Origin: Propionibacteriaceae bacterium AM104-82
Lineage (GTDB): Bacteria > Actinomycetota > Actinomycetes > Propionibacteriales > Propionibacteriaceae
Assembly: GCA_027658995.1 (NCBI GenBank)
Contig: JAQDQK010000009.1
Location: forward strand, 71,117-135,116
Reading direction: 5' to 3'
DNA: 64,000 nt
How positions within the stretch are numbered: the stretch's first letter is position 1; the number at the start of each line of letters is the position of its first letter. Both the position numbers and the translations under genes were made by a program. Shown here one piece after another: positions 15,857-26,123 of this stretch. The notes beneath the pieces were generated by a model, which had not been told where the DNA came from, searched no databases, and was given only the letters and a program-made list of their open reading frames with translations.

Positions 15857-16840
15857 TCAGAAGAGCCCCTCGGGGAGTTCCGGAGGCGGCGCGTAGGCCG
15901 GGTCGACGCCGTTGAACAGTTTGCTGACCGAGCGACCCGTGTGGATCCGGGCGATCGCGTCGGCGAAGAGTTCCGCGATGCTCAGTTGCGTCAGCCCGGG
16001 GAAATCGGCGGGGGCGGGAACGGTGTTGGTCGAGACGACCTCGAAGATCCGGTCCGACGAGGTCAGCTTCCCCACCGCATTGCCCGTGAACAGGCCGTGC
16101 GTGCAGGCAACCGACACCTCGCCGCAGCCGAAGTCGCCGAGCCGGTTCACGATCTCCATGATGGAGCCGCCGGTGGCGATCTCGTCGTCGAGGACGATCG
16201 CGTTCTTGCCCGCCACGTCGCCGACGATGGAGTCGATCACGACCCGGTCGTCGGCGAGCCGCTGCTTCGAGCCAGCCGCGACCGGCAGGTTGAGGAGCCG
16301 GGCAAGCAGCGTCGCCTGCTTCGCGTTGCCGAGGTCGGGGGAGACGACGACGTAGTTGGTCAGGTCCCTGCCGCGGTAATGGTCGGCGATCACGCCAAGC
16401 GCCGTCAGGTGGTCGACCGGCACCGAGAAGAAGCCGTGCACCTGCGGGGCGTGCAGCGCCATCGTCAGGACCCGGTCGACGCCGGCGGTGGTCAGCAGGT
16501 CCGCGACGAGGCGGCCGCCGAGCGAGATCCGCGACGCGTCCTTCTTGTCGGAGCGGGCGTAGGCGTAGTGCGGCATCACGGCCGTGATCTGCTGCGCCGA
16601 CGCGCCGCGGGCGGCATCGACCATCAGCAGCAGTTCCATCAGGTGCTCCTGCGTCGGGGGCACGAGCGGTTGGACGATGTAGACGTCGCGTTGCCTGCAG
16701 TTGGCCAGCAACTGCGCCTGGAGGCAGTCGTTGCTGAACCGGGAGATGTTGACGCCGGACCGCTCGATGCCGAGGTTGGTGCAGATCTCGTCGGCGAGAG
16801 CAGGGTGCGCCGAGCCGGAGAAAACGACGATGCCCTTCAC
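15857..16840 (-). CDS. prs: Ribose-phosphate pyrophosphokinase (divergent paralogue)
   Basis: A 327-residue cytoplasmic enzyme that makes phosphoribosyl pyrophosphate from ribose 5-phosphate and ATP for nucleotide, His and Trp synthesis. The N-terminus 'VFSGSAHPALADEI' and the block 'DVYIVQPLVPPTQEHLMELLLM' are typical of the family. The ribose-binding loop is 'PDLGNAKQATLLA', and the PRPP loop reads 'VLDDEIATGGSIMEIV', where standard bacterial enzymes have DDMIDTGGT-type sequence. This marks a divergent class, perhaps with different allosteric control. The GTG at 16840 gives the normal N-terminus and follows AGGGAAAGG; a GTG at 16870 is also in frame. Confidence 0.85.
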   Translation of the reverse strand: MKGIVVFSGSAHPALADEICTNLGIERSGVNISRFSNDCLQAQLLANCRQRDVYIVQPLVPPTQEHLMELLLMVDAARGASAQQITAVMPHYAYARSDKKDASRISLGGRLVADLLTTAGVDRVLTMALHAPQVHGFFSVPVDHLTALGVIADHYRGRDLTNYVVVSPDLGNAKQATLLARLLNLPVAAGSKQRLADDRVVIDSIVGDVAGKNAIVLDDEIATGGSIMEIVNRLGDFGCGEVSVACTHGLFTGNAVGKLTSSDRIFEVVSTNTVPAPADFPGLTQLSIAELFADAIARIHTGRSVSKLFNGVDPAYAPPPELPEGLF

Positions 16841-17006
16841 AAGGTGTGGCCTTTCCCTGGAGTTGGCCACAGCCTAGCGACCCGGCCGAATCGCGAGGAA
16901 CGAACCTCGTCAATCGGTTGAGGCTTGCCCTGGCTGCAATACTGGTGCGCATGCCAACCACTGACTCGGAGAGTCATAAACGCATCCCGCCCCATGAGGC
17001 CGCCCG

Positions 17007-18352
<1,346 letters not shown>

Positions 18353-18356
<4 letters not shown>

Positions 18357-19387
18357 TCCCCCTCGCCATGAACGGCTGGACCGTCACGATCTGGACGGTC
18401 GTCATCATCGCGCTCAGCGCCTTCTTCGTTGCCGCAGAGTTCGCCCTGATGGCCGCCAAGCAGCACCGCCTCGAGCGACGCGCGTCCTCTGCCGCGGGGA
18501 GGGCGGCGCTGAAGAACTCCGCCGAACTCACCCTCGTGCTCGCCGGCGCCCAACTCGGCATCACCATCTGCACCCTCGCGCTCGGCGCCATCACCAAGCC
18601 AGCGGTGCACCACGCGCTGATGCCGCTGCTGGAGAGCGGCATGCCGACGGCCGTCGCCGACGTGGTCGCCTTCGTGCTGGCCCTGATCATCGTCACGTTC
18701 CTGCACCTGGTGATCGGCGAGATGGCGCCCAAGTCGTGGGCCATCGCGCACCCCGAGGACTCCTCGGTGCTGCTCGCGCTCCCGCTGCGCGGCTACATGT
18801 GGCTGACCCGCCCGATCCTCAGGGCCATGAACTCCGCGGCCAACTGGCTGGTGAGGCGCGCGGGCGCGGAGCCGGTCAACGAACTGGACCACGGCCAGGA
18901 CGCTGCGGGCCTGCGCGCGCTCGTCGAACACTCCGCGAACGTCGGTGCCCTCGACTCGCGCTACACCGGCTCGCTCGAGCAGGTGCTGACGCTGCGCGAC
19001 ACGAAGGTCCGCGAGGTGCTCCCCGAACACCAGGTGCTCTCCGAGGTGCCCGTCGACGCGACCCTCGCCGACGTGCAGGAGGTGACGCGCTACAGCCGCC
19101 ACCGGCGGGTGCTGGTCAGGGACGGCGCGCACACCGTCGGCGTCGTCCACGTCCGCGACACGCTCAACGCGCCCGACCTTGCCGCCCCTGCCCTCACGAT
19201 TGCACGGACCCCCGTGGTGGTGTCGGCCGACATGGGGCTCGCCACCGCGGTGTCGATGATCCGTCAGGAGCGCACCCAGTTGGCGATCGTCGTCGACGAG
19301 GACCGCGAGGTCGGGGTGCTGACGTTCGAGGACGTGCTGCCGAGCCTGATGCCGTCGGCGATGCTGAGGGCCGAGGAGGCCGCGTGA
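18353..19387 (+). CDS. CNNM-type membrane protein with CBS pair (second of two)
   Basis: A 344-residue paralogue of the preceding gene. It has the DUF21 membrane domain ('LAGAQLGITICTLALGAITKP' in the equivalent position) and two CBS motifs, ending in 'VGVLTFEDVLPSLMP'. The C-terminal CorC_HlyC domain of the first protein is absent, so it is a shortened partner rather than a duplicate. Overlaps with both neighbours (ATGA before, GTGA after) indicate translational coupling across three genes. Confidence 0.85.
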
Positions 19388-19986
19388 CCGGTGCCGACGA
19401 GGCGGAGGGGGTCGCGCGGATCCGCGACGTGTTTCCCCGGTTTCGTCGGCTGGTCGAGGACCTGCTCCCCGACAACGCGCCCTTCCTGCCCGGGGCGAGC
19501 CAGGACGACTTGACGCTGCTCGAGTGGGAGTTGGGTTTCCCCGTCCCGCCGGAGTTGCGGGCCATGCTCGAACTCGCCAACGGGCAGGATCGGCAGGTCG
19601 CGCTGGACGGGCCGATCCAGTGGGCGCGGCTGCTGAGCGTCGACGAGGTCGCCTCCACCTACCGGTTCCTCTCCGAGGCGGTCTCCGACATGGCGGTGCC
19701 CGCGGTCCAGCCGAGCCACTACAGCTACGAGGTGATCTCGCCGGGGTGGGTGCCGTTCGCGGAACTGGCCGACTGCTTCTGGTGCCTCGACATGTCACCG
19801 GGCAGCCTGGGCGTCGCGGGCCAGGTGTTCTACCTGCCCAACGTCCCCGACCTCTCGTCTCCTGAGGCGGTCAGTCTCTCGGCGTTCCTCACCCGGTTCT
19901 GCGACGGGGTCGCCGACGGTTCGTTCGAGGTCTCAGAAGGCACCTTCCTGCTACCGCTTGGCGACCGGTCGACACAGCCCGAGTAG
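19384..19986 (+). CDS. SMI1/KNR4-like protein
   Basis: A 200-residue cytoplasmic protein. 'LTLLEWELGFPVPPELRAMLELANGQ' is the N-terminal hallmark of the SMI1/KNR4 fold (split in two across about residues 41-66), followed by a conserved aromatic-rich core ('WVPFAELADCFWCLDM'). Bacterial members often act as immunity proteins or adaptors, but no toxin gene is adjacent. The GTG at 19384 overlaps the stop of the second CNNM gene. The 3' end overlaps the convergent heme A synthase gene by 36 bp. Confidence 0.7.
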   Translation: MTGADEAEGVARIRDVFPRFRRLVEDLLPDNAPFLPGASQDDLTLLEWELGFPVPPELRAMLELANGQDRQVALDGPIQWARLLSVDEVASTYRFLSEAVSDMAVPAVQPSHYSYEVISPGWVPFAELADCFWCLDMSPGSLGVAGQVFYLPNVPDLSSPEAVSLSAFLTRFCDGVADGSFEVSEGTFLLPLGDRSTQPE

Positions 19987-20868
19987 CCAGGCGAGCGACC
20001 ACACGATCGTGACGGCGGCGGCCGCGTAGGCCACCGCGACAGGAAGATGGATGCCATTGGTCTGCGTCGACGCGAGTCCTCCCGCGGAGATCACGACGCC
20101 GAGCACCACCTCCACCGCGGTCGCAACGGCCACCAGCAGGCCGGCGAGCCGGAGCCGACGATGCCGCAGCGCGAGCGTCACGATCCAGACGATCAGGGCG
20201 AGGGCCGCCGCGGCGAAGACGATCCGGACCACCTGCAGCGCCGGGAACCGGTCGATGGCCGGCAGCACCCACAGCGGCCAACTGAGGCAGCGCGTGAACG
20301 ACCCCGTTCCCGCGCTCGTGGTGCCCGCGACGACGCTGCCGAGCAGGTGCATCACGATGAGCGTCGCGAGCGTGGTGCGGATCAGCCGGGCGATCCTTGG
20401 CTGCCGCGTCGGCGTCCGGTCCCTGCGCAGCGCGGCGTCCGTGACCGCGATCAGGACCATCGCGACCAGCGCGAAGAGCAGGTCGAGCAGGCCCAGCGCC
20501 AACGGCAGGTGGAACAGGACGATCATCATCCCGAAGACGGCTGATCCGACGCCGCACAGCAGCGCCGCCCACGGGAAGACGCGCAGGCGCACGTCGGGGG
20601 AGCGGCGCCCCAACCAGCCGGAGACGCCCAGCAGGACGAGCGCCGAGAAGCTGATGAAGCGGTGCACGAACTCGATGACGGGGTTCTCCAGCAGCCCGGG
20701 GCGCAGGTCGGGCCCGACCCTGTCGGCGTAGCAGGCAGGCCAGGCCGGGCACGTCGAACTGGAGTCGGTGGCGCACACGACCGCGCCCAGCAGGACCGTG
20801 ACGAAGATCAAGGCGTTGGCCCATCGCGTCACGGCGCGGTGCTGCCTCGTCGGTTCGGCGACCAGCAT
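19951..20868 (-). CDS. ctaA: COX15/CtaA-type heme A synthase
   Basis: A 305-residue integral membrane protein with about eight hydrophobic segments. It converts heme O to heme A for cytochrome aa3 oxidase. 'CATDSSSTCPAWPACYAD' (split here) lies after the first membrane segment and is the cysteine-containing loop; 'FVHRFISF' and 'VMHLLGSVVAG' carry conserved histidines, and 'STQTNGIHLPVAV' a third. GGAGGAGGT precedes the ATG at 20868; an upstream in-frame start at 20907 is less likely. Its presence implies aerobic or microaerobic respiration alongside the anaerobic enzymes in this window. Confidence 0.82.
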   Translation of the reverse strand: MLVAEPTRQHRAVTRWANALIFVTVLLGAVVCATDSSSTCPAWPACYADRVGPDLRPGLLENPVIEFVHRFISFSALVLLGVSGWLGRRSPDVRLRVFPWAALLCGVGSAVFGMMIVLFHLPLALGLLDLLFALVAMVLIAVTDAALRRDRTPTRQPRIARLIRTTLATLIVMHLLGSVVAGTTSAGTGSFTRCLSWPLWVLPAIDRFPALQVVRIVFAAAALALIVWIVTLALRHRRLRLAGLLVAVATAVEVVLGVVISAGGLASTQTNGIHLPVAVAYAAAAVTIVWSLAWLLGLCRPVAKR

Positions 20869-20941
20869 GGGCGCAGACCTCCTCCGGAGATGACTGCGTT
20901 CATCCAATCAGCAGGCGGCCCGGCGCCCGCGTCGGGGTCGG

Positions 20942-21463
20942 CTACCCGGTGGCGTCGTCACCTGTGCCGGTGGCGAGTCGCGCGGCGATGGCACGGTGGG
21001 TCGCCTCATCGAAGGCGACCAGCACGGCCTCGCGCACCCGCGTCGGGGTCTGACGCAGCGTCTCGACGGCGGCGTCGATGGCGTCGTCCTTGGGCCAGCC
21101 GTAGATGCCTGCGCTGATCAGCGGGAAGGCGACGCGCTCGGCGCCCAGTTCGTCGGCGACCTCGAGGCTGCGTCGATAGCACGAGGTGAGCAGCGAGCGG
21201 TCCCGTTCGCCGCCCACATAGTTCGGGCCGACGGTGTGGATCACCCAGCGGGCAGGCAGGTCGCCCGCGGTGGTCCAGCCAGCATCGCCGGTGGCGAGCC
21301 CGTCGGGGAAGCGTTTGATGCAGTCGGCAAGGATCTGTGGGCCGCCTGCCCGGTGGATGGCGCCGTCGACGCCGCCCCCGCCGCGCATGGCGCGATTGGC
21401 GGCGTTGACCACCGCGTCGACCCGTTGCCGTGTGATGTCGCCGAGCAGAACCGAGATCTCCAT
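20942..21463 (-). CDS. Macro domain protein (O-acetyl-ADP-ribose deacetylase type)
   Basis: A 173-residue stand-alone macro domain that binds ADP-ribose and probably removes ADP-ribose or O-acetyl-ADP-ribose esters. Signature elements are 'LLGDITRQRVDAVVNAAN', 'GGGGVDGAIHRAGG', and 'PLISAGIYGWP' with the catalytic loop 'WVIHTVGPNY'. The length is typical of the YmdB/MacroD group. The ATG at 21463 gives the usual N-terminus; another ATG at 21472 is in frame. It lies 25 bp from the MerR-type gene and on the same strand, so cotranscription is possible. Confidence 0.9.
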   Translation of the reverse strand: MEISVLLGDITRQRVDAVVNAANRAMRGGGGVDGAIHRAGGPQILADCIKRFPDGLATGDAGWTTAGDLPARWVIHTVGPNYVGGERDRSLLTSCYRRSLEVADELGAERVAFPLISAGIYGWPKDDAIDAAVETLRQTPTRVREAVLVAFDEATHRAIAARLATGTGDDATG

Positions 21464-21488
21464 GGACCCCATTCTCGGCGCAGCGGCG

Positions 21489-22157
21489 TCAGGACGCGGG
21501 CGTCGGCTCAGGCTGCTGCTGCGCCCCGCCGAAGACCTCGTGCGAAACGGCCTTCTGCGCAAGGCGACGAAGCGTCAGGATGAGCGGATCCATCAGCACG
21601 GTGCCGAGCACCACGCGGCGCAGCGCCTCGGCGGGCGAGTCGGCCGAGCCGGTCATCTCGATGTCCACCTCGGCGATCGAGCGGGCGGCCTCGATGTAGC
21701 GCTCCAACACGTCGGTCGGAAGGTGCAACCCCGCCGCCCTGGCGTGCTCCATGGCCGCGGTGACGGCGCCGGCGAGTTCGAGATGGTCGGGGCCCTTGTC
21801 CCAGCCGACCTCCGCGAGCACGTCGAGCACCTCGTCCGAGGGCTCGACCGGCTGCGAGGGGAAGGGCAGGCTGCGGTGAGCGACCCCGAGGAACTCCCAC
21901 GGGGAGGTCGGGGGCGTCTCGAGGGCCTCGAGGACGCGTCGGGTGCCCGCGATGCCGACACCTCCGGATTCGAGCAGCGCCCGGATCAATCGGACCCTGT
22001 CGACGTGGCGCTGGTCGTAGGTGGCGCGGGTGCGGCTCGTCGCGTGTCCGGGCATCAGCAGGCCCTCGCGCAGGTAGTACTTGAGAGTCGCAACGGGGAC
22101 ATCGGTGGCCGCAGCGAGACCAGAGATCCACATGGTTGAATCCGTTTGGGTAAACAT
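21489..22157 (-). CDS. MerR-family transcriptional regulator
   Basis: A 222-residue regulator. The N-terminal winged helix is recognisable: 'WISGLAAATDVPVATLKYYLREGLL', then 'ATYDQRHVDRVRLIRALLES'. The C-terminal ~140 residues are helical without cysteines in a metal-binding arrangement, so a small organic ligand is more likely than a metal. TTGCAC-N18-TATTCT lies immediately upstream, placing the transcription start near the ATG at 22157, which argues for that start; an ATG at 22133 is the alternative. It is divergent from the GNAT-fadD pair. Confidence 0.8.
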   Translation of the reverse strand: MFTQTDSTMWISGLAAATDVPVATLKYYLREGLLMPGHATSRTRATYDQRHVDRVRLIRALLESGGVGIAGTRRVLEALETPPTSPWEFLGVAHRSLPFPSQPVEPSDEVLDVLAEVGWDKGPDHLELAGAVTAAMEHARAAGLHLPTDVLERYIEAARSIAEVDIEMTGSADSPAEALRRVVLGTVLMDPLILTLRRLAQKAVSHEVFGGAQQQPEPTPAS

Positions 22158-22166
22158 CAGGTGGGC

Positions 22167-22196
22167 AGAATATCCACTTCACCCTTTGGGGTGCAA
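22167..22196 (-). promoter_or_regulatory. Promoter of the MerR-type gene
   Basis: On the minus strand, TTGCAC (22196-22191) and TATTCT (22172-22167) are 18 nt apart, and the ATG follows the -10 by 9 nt. The spacer of 18 and the CCCCAAAGGGTG dyad inside it suit MerR-type control. Confidence 0.55.
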
Positions 22197-22303
22197 TTTA
22201 ACAAGGCTCTTTACTAACGAAAGGCTACATGGTTTCGCGGTCAACGTCGACCCGGCAATATGCGACGGTCGACCGCACCGTAAAGCACTGGTAGACATCT
22301 CGG

Positions 22304-22804
22304 GTGAGCGATCTCCACATCCGTGCCGCCCGGCCCGACGATCACCCTGGGGCGGCCGCCGTCTGTGCGACCCTCGGTCGCGCGGTCTGGCCCGAGTCGG
22401 CGTTCGAGGAGCGCCCGGACCGGCTCGCGCTGGTCGCCACGCACGAGGGGCGGGTGGTCGGGTTCGCCAAGACCCATCACCACCCCGAGCCCGACGCTCC
22501 GGCGCCCGCAGGGCACTACCTGGGCGGCGTCGTCGTCGCGGAACAGTGGCGGCGCAGGGGTCTGGGGTTCCGGCTGACCGCAGCCCGCCTCGACTGGATC
22601 GCGGGGCGGGCGACGGAGGCGTTCTACTTCACCAACGAGAACAACGCCGCCTCGATCGCGCTGCACGAGCCGTTCGGCTTCCGGCTCGTCACTGCCCTCC
22701 CGACGATCCGCGGCGTCAGCGCCGACGACGGAAAGGCCCTGATCAGGCTCTACCGCTCGGCCCTCGCGGCGCCCCGGAACAGACCTGAGATGATGGCCCC
22801 ATGA
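22304..22804 (+). CDS. GNAT-family N-acetyltransferase
   Basis: A 166-residue acetyltransferase. The acetyl-CoA loop is seen as 'GGVVVAEQWRRRGLGFRLT' near 66-84, followed by 'NENNAASIALHEPFGFRLV', the characteristic C-terminal strand-helix of GNAT enzymes. The acceptor is unknown. The GTG start lacks a clear ribosome binding site. Its stop overlaps the ATG of fadD (ATGA), so the pair is translationally coupled; lysine acetylation of acyl-CoA synthetases by GNAT enzymes is known in actinobacteria, which makes regulation of FadD an attractive inference. Confidence 0.8.
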   Translation: MSDLHIRAARPDDHPGAAAVCATLGRAVWPESAFEERPDRLALVATHEGRVVGFAKTHHHPEPDAPAPAGHYLGGVVVAEQWRRRGLGFRLTAARLDWIAGRATEAFYFTNENNAASIALHEPFGFRLVTALPTIRGVSADDGKALIRLYRSALAAPRNRPEMMAP

Positions 22805-24507
22805 GTACATCGTCCCTACCCGCACCCTGGACCAAGCACTATCAGCCGGGGGTCCCCGCCGAGATCGAACTGCCCACCGAATCGCTGGTCGGGCTCTACG
22901 AGAGATCGGTGGCGGAGGGAGGTGACGCCGTCGCGCTGGAGTTCTTCGGCAAGGAGACCACCTACGCCGCGCTCGGCGACCAGATCTCCCGCGCCGCGGA
23001 GGGGTTGCGGCGGCTCGGGGTCAAGGCCGGTGACCGGGTCGCGCTGATCCTGCCCAACTGCCCCCAGCACGTCGCCGCGTTCTACGCCGTGCTGCGCCTC
23101 GGTGCGATCGTCGTCGAGCACAACCCGCTCTACACCGCCCGCGAACTCCGTCACCTTTTCGAGGACCACGGCGCGCGCGTCGTCATCGCGTGGGACGTCG
23201 CCGTCGCGAAACTGCGCGAACAGCCCGCCGACATCACGCTCGACGCTATCGTGGCGGTCAACCTGCTGCAGGCATTCCCCACCGTCAAGCGCCTTGCGCT
23301 CAGCCTCCCCATCAAGAAACTGCGGCAGACCCGCAACAAGCTCACCCAGCCCGCGCCCGACACCATCAGTTGGGAGAAGTTGCTGAGCAACCCGCCGATC
23401 GACCCGGGCCACCCGCGTCCGACGGTCGACGACGTCGCGGTCATCCAGTACACCTCCGGCACCACGGGGCAGCCCAAGGGTGCGATCCTGACGCACTCCA
23501 ACCTGTTCTCCAACGCCCGCCAGGGCGAGGCGTGGATGCACGGCGCGCAGTACCGCAAGGAGACGTTCTACGCGATCCTGCCGATGTTCCACGCGTTCGG
23601 CATGACGCTGTTTCTCACCTACGGCATCCTCAAGCAGGCCCGCCTGGTGCTGTTCCCGCAGTTCGACGTCGACATGGTGCTCGACGCCGCCAAGAAGCAT
23701 CCGCCGACGGTGTACTGCGCGGTCCCGCCGATCTACGAGGCGACGGCCAAGCGCGCCAAGGAGCGCGGCATCTCGCTGCGCAGCGCCAAGTACTGCATCT
23801 CCGGCGCGATGTCGCTTCCCGACTCCACCGTCGAACTGTGGGAGTCCGTCTCGGGTGGGCTGCTCGTCGAGGGCTACGGCATGACGGAGGCCTCGCCGGT
23901 GTGCCTCGGTAACCCGTTCGCGCCTTCGCGCCGGACCGGCACCATCGGCGTCCCGTTCCCGAGCACCTGGATGAAGGTGGTCGACCCCGAGGACCCGACC
24001 CGCGAGGTCGCCCAGGGGGAGCGCGGCGAACTGTTGATCCACGGGCCGCAGGTGTTCCAGGGCTACTGGCACAACGAGGCGGAGACCGAGAAGACGCTGC
24101 TTCCCGGGCGCTGGCTGCGTACCGGTGACATCGTCACGGTCGACGAGGATGGCTTCACCTCGATCGTCGACCGGGTCAAGGAGTTGATCATCACCGGCGG
24201 CTTCAACGTCTCGCCCTCCGAGGTGGAGGCGGTCCTGCTCACGCACCCGGGGGTGCGTGACGTCGCCGTCGTCGGCCTGCCCAACGAGGAGGTCGGCGGC
24301 GAGCGCGTCATCGCGGCCGTCACCCCGGAACCGGGCACCAGTCTGAGCCACGCCGACCTGCGCTCCTGGTGCAAGGAGCGGCTGACCGGCTACAAGGTGC
24401 CGCGCGACTTCTACGTCATCGACGAACTGCCAAAGTCGATGCTGGGGAAGGTGCTGCGCAAGCAGGTCCGCGACGATCTCGCTGCCCTGTCGCCGCTGCC
24501 TCACTAG
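22801..24507 (+). CDS. fadD: Long-chain fatty-acid-CoA ligase
   Basis: A 568-residue AMP-forming acyl-CoA synthetase that activates fatty acids for degradation or lipid synthesis. The P-loop 'YTSGTTGQPKGA' lies near 217, the second motif 'VEGYGMTEASPV' near 357, the hinge 'GRWLRTGDIVTVDEDG' near 437, and the C-terminal catalytic Lys in 'LPKSMLGKVLRKQ'. The length matches the family. It is cotranscribed with the GNAT gene. Downstream, the second 80-bp repeat separates it from the convergent lipase-like gene. Confidence 0.93.
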   Translation: MSTSSLPAPWTKHYQPGVPAEIELPTESLVGLYERSVAEGGDAVALEFFGKETTYAALGDQISRAAEGLRRLGVKAGDRVALILPNCPQHVAAFYAVLRLGAIVVEHNPLYTARELRHLFEDHGARVVIAWDVAVAKLREQPADITLDAIVAVNLLQAFPTVKRLALSLPIKKLRQTRNKLTQPAPDTISWEKLLSNPPIDPGHPRPTVDDVAVIQYTSGTTGQPKGAILTHSNLFSNARQGEAWMHGAQYRKETFYAILPMFHAFGMTLFLTYGILKQARLVLFPQFDVDMVLDAAKKHPPTVYCAVPPIYEATAKRAKERGISLRSAKYCISGAMSLPDSTVELWESVSGGLLVEGYGMTEASPVCLGNPFAPSRRTGTIGVPFPSTWMKVVDPEDPTREVAQGERGELLIHGPQVFQGYWHNEAETEKTLLPGRWLRTGDIVTVDEDGFTSIVDRVKELIITGGFNVSPSEVEAVLLTHPGVRDVAVVGLPNEEVGGERVIAAVTPEPGTSLSHADLRSWCKERLTGYKVPRDFYVIDELPKSMLGKVLRKQVRDDLAALSPLPH

Positions 24508-24525
24508 CTCGGCGAGGGTGCTGCG

Positions 24526-24605
24526 TTGAGCATGTTTGGTGACTCGTTTCCGATTGGCACGTTCACATAGGCCTTGGGGAGCATCGAGCAGCCAAACATG
24601 CTCAA
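24526..24605 (+). repeat. 80-bp palindromic dispersed element, copy 2
   Basis: It has the same ends (TTGAGCA/TGCTCAA) and the same 14-bp TTGAGCATGTTTGG arms as copy 1. The core differs at many positions but begins with ACTCGT and ends with CGAGC as in copy 1. It lies between convergent genes and supplies the TGA stop of the lipase-like gene at 24604-24602. Confidence 0.85.
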
Positions 24606-25318
24606 GGTCGGGTCGCGCCCAACCGGTCCACGTGGGCGTGGATCACGGCCCAGGACGCCGGGTCGCGGACCGAACGGAAGTGGCCGCCGACCGGAAGCGT
24701 CTCGTTGACGGCGCCGTCGAGGTGCGATCCGGCCGGGACGACCTGGTCGAAGCTCGGCTGCAGCGACACGATCCGGGCGTTGACGGAGCCGTCGACGGCG
24801 AGCCCGGCCAGTTCGACGCTCGCCGGGTGGAACAGGCCGAGCGGGGAGCGGCGCACCGCGGCGGTCGCCTGCGCCCGCTCCCACAGCACCGACCCGGAGA
24901 ACGGGGTAGCGACGGCGACCATGCCGATCAGCATCCCCTCGGACCGAGGGTCGCGCAGCATCGCCTTGCCGATCAGCCCGCCCTTGGAGTGCGCCACCAC
25001 GACGGCGTCGCGCAGGCCGAGCCGTCCGATCTCGTCGAAGACCCGGTCGACGGAGGTCGCAAGGCCCGACACGTTCCAGCCGAGCGAGGCCACCGTCGTG
25101 ACGGGGTGCCCGGCGGCGGACAGCCACGTCGTGAAGGGGCTCAGGTAGCGGGGGTTCTCCAGGATGCCCGGCAGCACCACGACGGGGATCCGGGCGCAGG
25201 CGCCGCCCGGCGTGGGGTGGTCGCTCCGGCGGCCTGGGAGGATCGCCCGGGCCAGGTCGCCCAGCCCGATCGCCCAGTCCCGGGCGAACGACGCGAGGCG
25301 GCCGATGCGCTCACGCAC
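24602..25318 (-). CDS. Lipase/esterase-like alpha/beta hydrolase
   Basis: A 238-residue alpha/beta hydrolase. 'RIPVVVLPGILENPRYL' supplies the oxyanion-hole region, and the nucleophile elbow is 'VVAHSKGGLIG', typical of the triacylglycerol lipase/EstB group. Catalytic Asp and His are probably in 'PSFDQVVPAGSH' and 'VGGHFRSV'. No clear signal peptide is present. It overlaps the upstream hydrolase gene by 8 bp, so the two are coupled. With FadD nearby (convergent), a role in acyl-ester breakdown is plausible but unproven. Confidence 0.75.
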   Translation of the reverse strand: MRERIGRLASFARDWAIGLGDLARAILPGRRSDHPTPGGACARIPVVVLPGILENPRYLSPFTTWLSAAGHPVTTVASLGWNVSGLATSVDRVFDEIGRLGLRDAVVVAHSKGGLIGKAMLRDPRSEGMLIGMVAVATPFSGSVLWERAQATAAVRRSPLGLFHPASVELAGLAVDGSVNARIVSLQPSFDQVVPAGSHLDGAVNETLPVGGHFRSVRDPASWAVIHAHVDRLGATRP

Positions 25319-26051
25319 CGGCGTCCCCGCAGATCAGGTCGGCCACCACGTCGGGCCGGGTGAACATCGCCTGGTGCGAGGCGTGCGGCACGACCCGGAC
25401 CTCCGCGCTTCCTGCGGCGCGCTGCCCCAGGTAGTCCAGCCAGTCCCGCGGGGCCGTCTCGTCCAGTTCGCCGGTGATCAGCAGCACGTCGGCCGGGACG
25501 GCGCGGATCCGTTCCTCGATGGGGTAGGCGACCATGATCGGGAAGGTCCGCACGAAGGAGCGCAGCCCGCCGCCGAGCAGCGCCTTCACCGACGCGGCGG
25601 CCGATGGGACCGACTCGCGCGCCGCGGAGCGGGCGAACCGCCAGGCGAGCGTGCGGGGCCTCCGCTCCCGGATGTTGACGACGGGGGACAGCAGCACGAC
25701 GCGGGTGGCGATCGTCGGGTCCTGCGCGACCGCTTCCGTGACGACCTGCGTCCCCATCGAGTGCCCCACCCAGACGGCGCTCGTGACGCCGCTGCGGGCG
25801 ACCGCCTCCCGCGCCACGCGCGCGAACTGGGAGATCCGCACGGCGTGGTCGGGGTCCTTTGTCGGCCCGAAGCCGGGCAGGTTGACGGCGACGACGCGGC
25901 CGCGGGTGCGCAGTTGGCGGGCGAGCGGTTCGAAGTAGGAGGCGGCGACGCCGATGCCGTGGATGAGCACGAACGTCTGGTCCTCGTCGGAGGCGTCGGA
26001 CGCGACGACCTGTACCTCGAGGTCTTCGATCCGATACATCCACTGCTGCAC
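25311..26051 (-). CDS. Alpha/beta hydrolase
   Basis: A 246-residue alpha/beta hydrolase of the general esterase/haloperoxidase-like type. 'FVLIHGIGVAASYFEPLA' is the HG oxyanion motif, 'VWVGHSMGTQVVTEA' the serine nucleophile elbow, 'LITGELDETAP' the acid residue region, and 'VPHASHQAMFTRP' the catalytic His. AAGGTGG lies just before the GTG at 26051; an ATG at 26039 is the alternative. It overlaps the lipase-like gene. The substrate is unknown. Confidence 0.82.
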   Translation of the reverse strand: MQQWMYRIEDLEVQVVASDASDEDQTFVLIHGIGVAASYFEPLARQLRTRGRVVAVNLPGFGPTKDPDHAVRISQFARVAREAVARSGVTSAVWVGHSMGTQVVTEAVAQDPTIATRVVLLSPVVNIRERRPRTLAWRFARSAARESVPSAAASVKALLGGGLRSFVRTFPIMVAYPIEERIRAVPADVLLITGELDETAPRDWLDYLGQRAAGSAEVRVVPHASHQAMFTRPDVVADLICGDAGA

Positions 26052-26071
26052 GGGACCACCTTAGAACGCGA

Positions 26072-26105
26072 CGACGGCACGCCCCCTTCCGGGAGCGTGC
26101 CGTCG
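26072..26105 (-). terminator. Terminator hairpin after the sugar ABC operon
   Basis: CGACGGCACGC and GCGTGCCGTCG form an 11-bp perfect stem around a 12-nt loop, 19 bp after the permease stop and before the next minus-strand gene. Downstream bases (GTTCT) are only weakly U-rich. Confidence 0.7.
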
Positions 26106-26123
26106 CGTCGGAAATGTGGAGGA

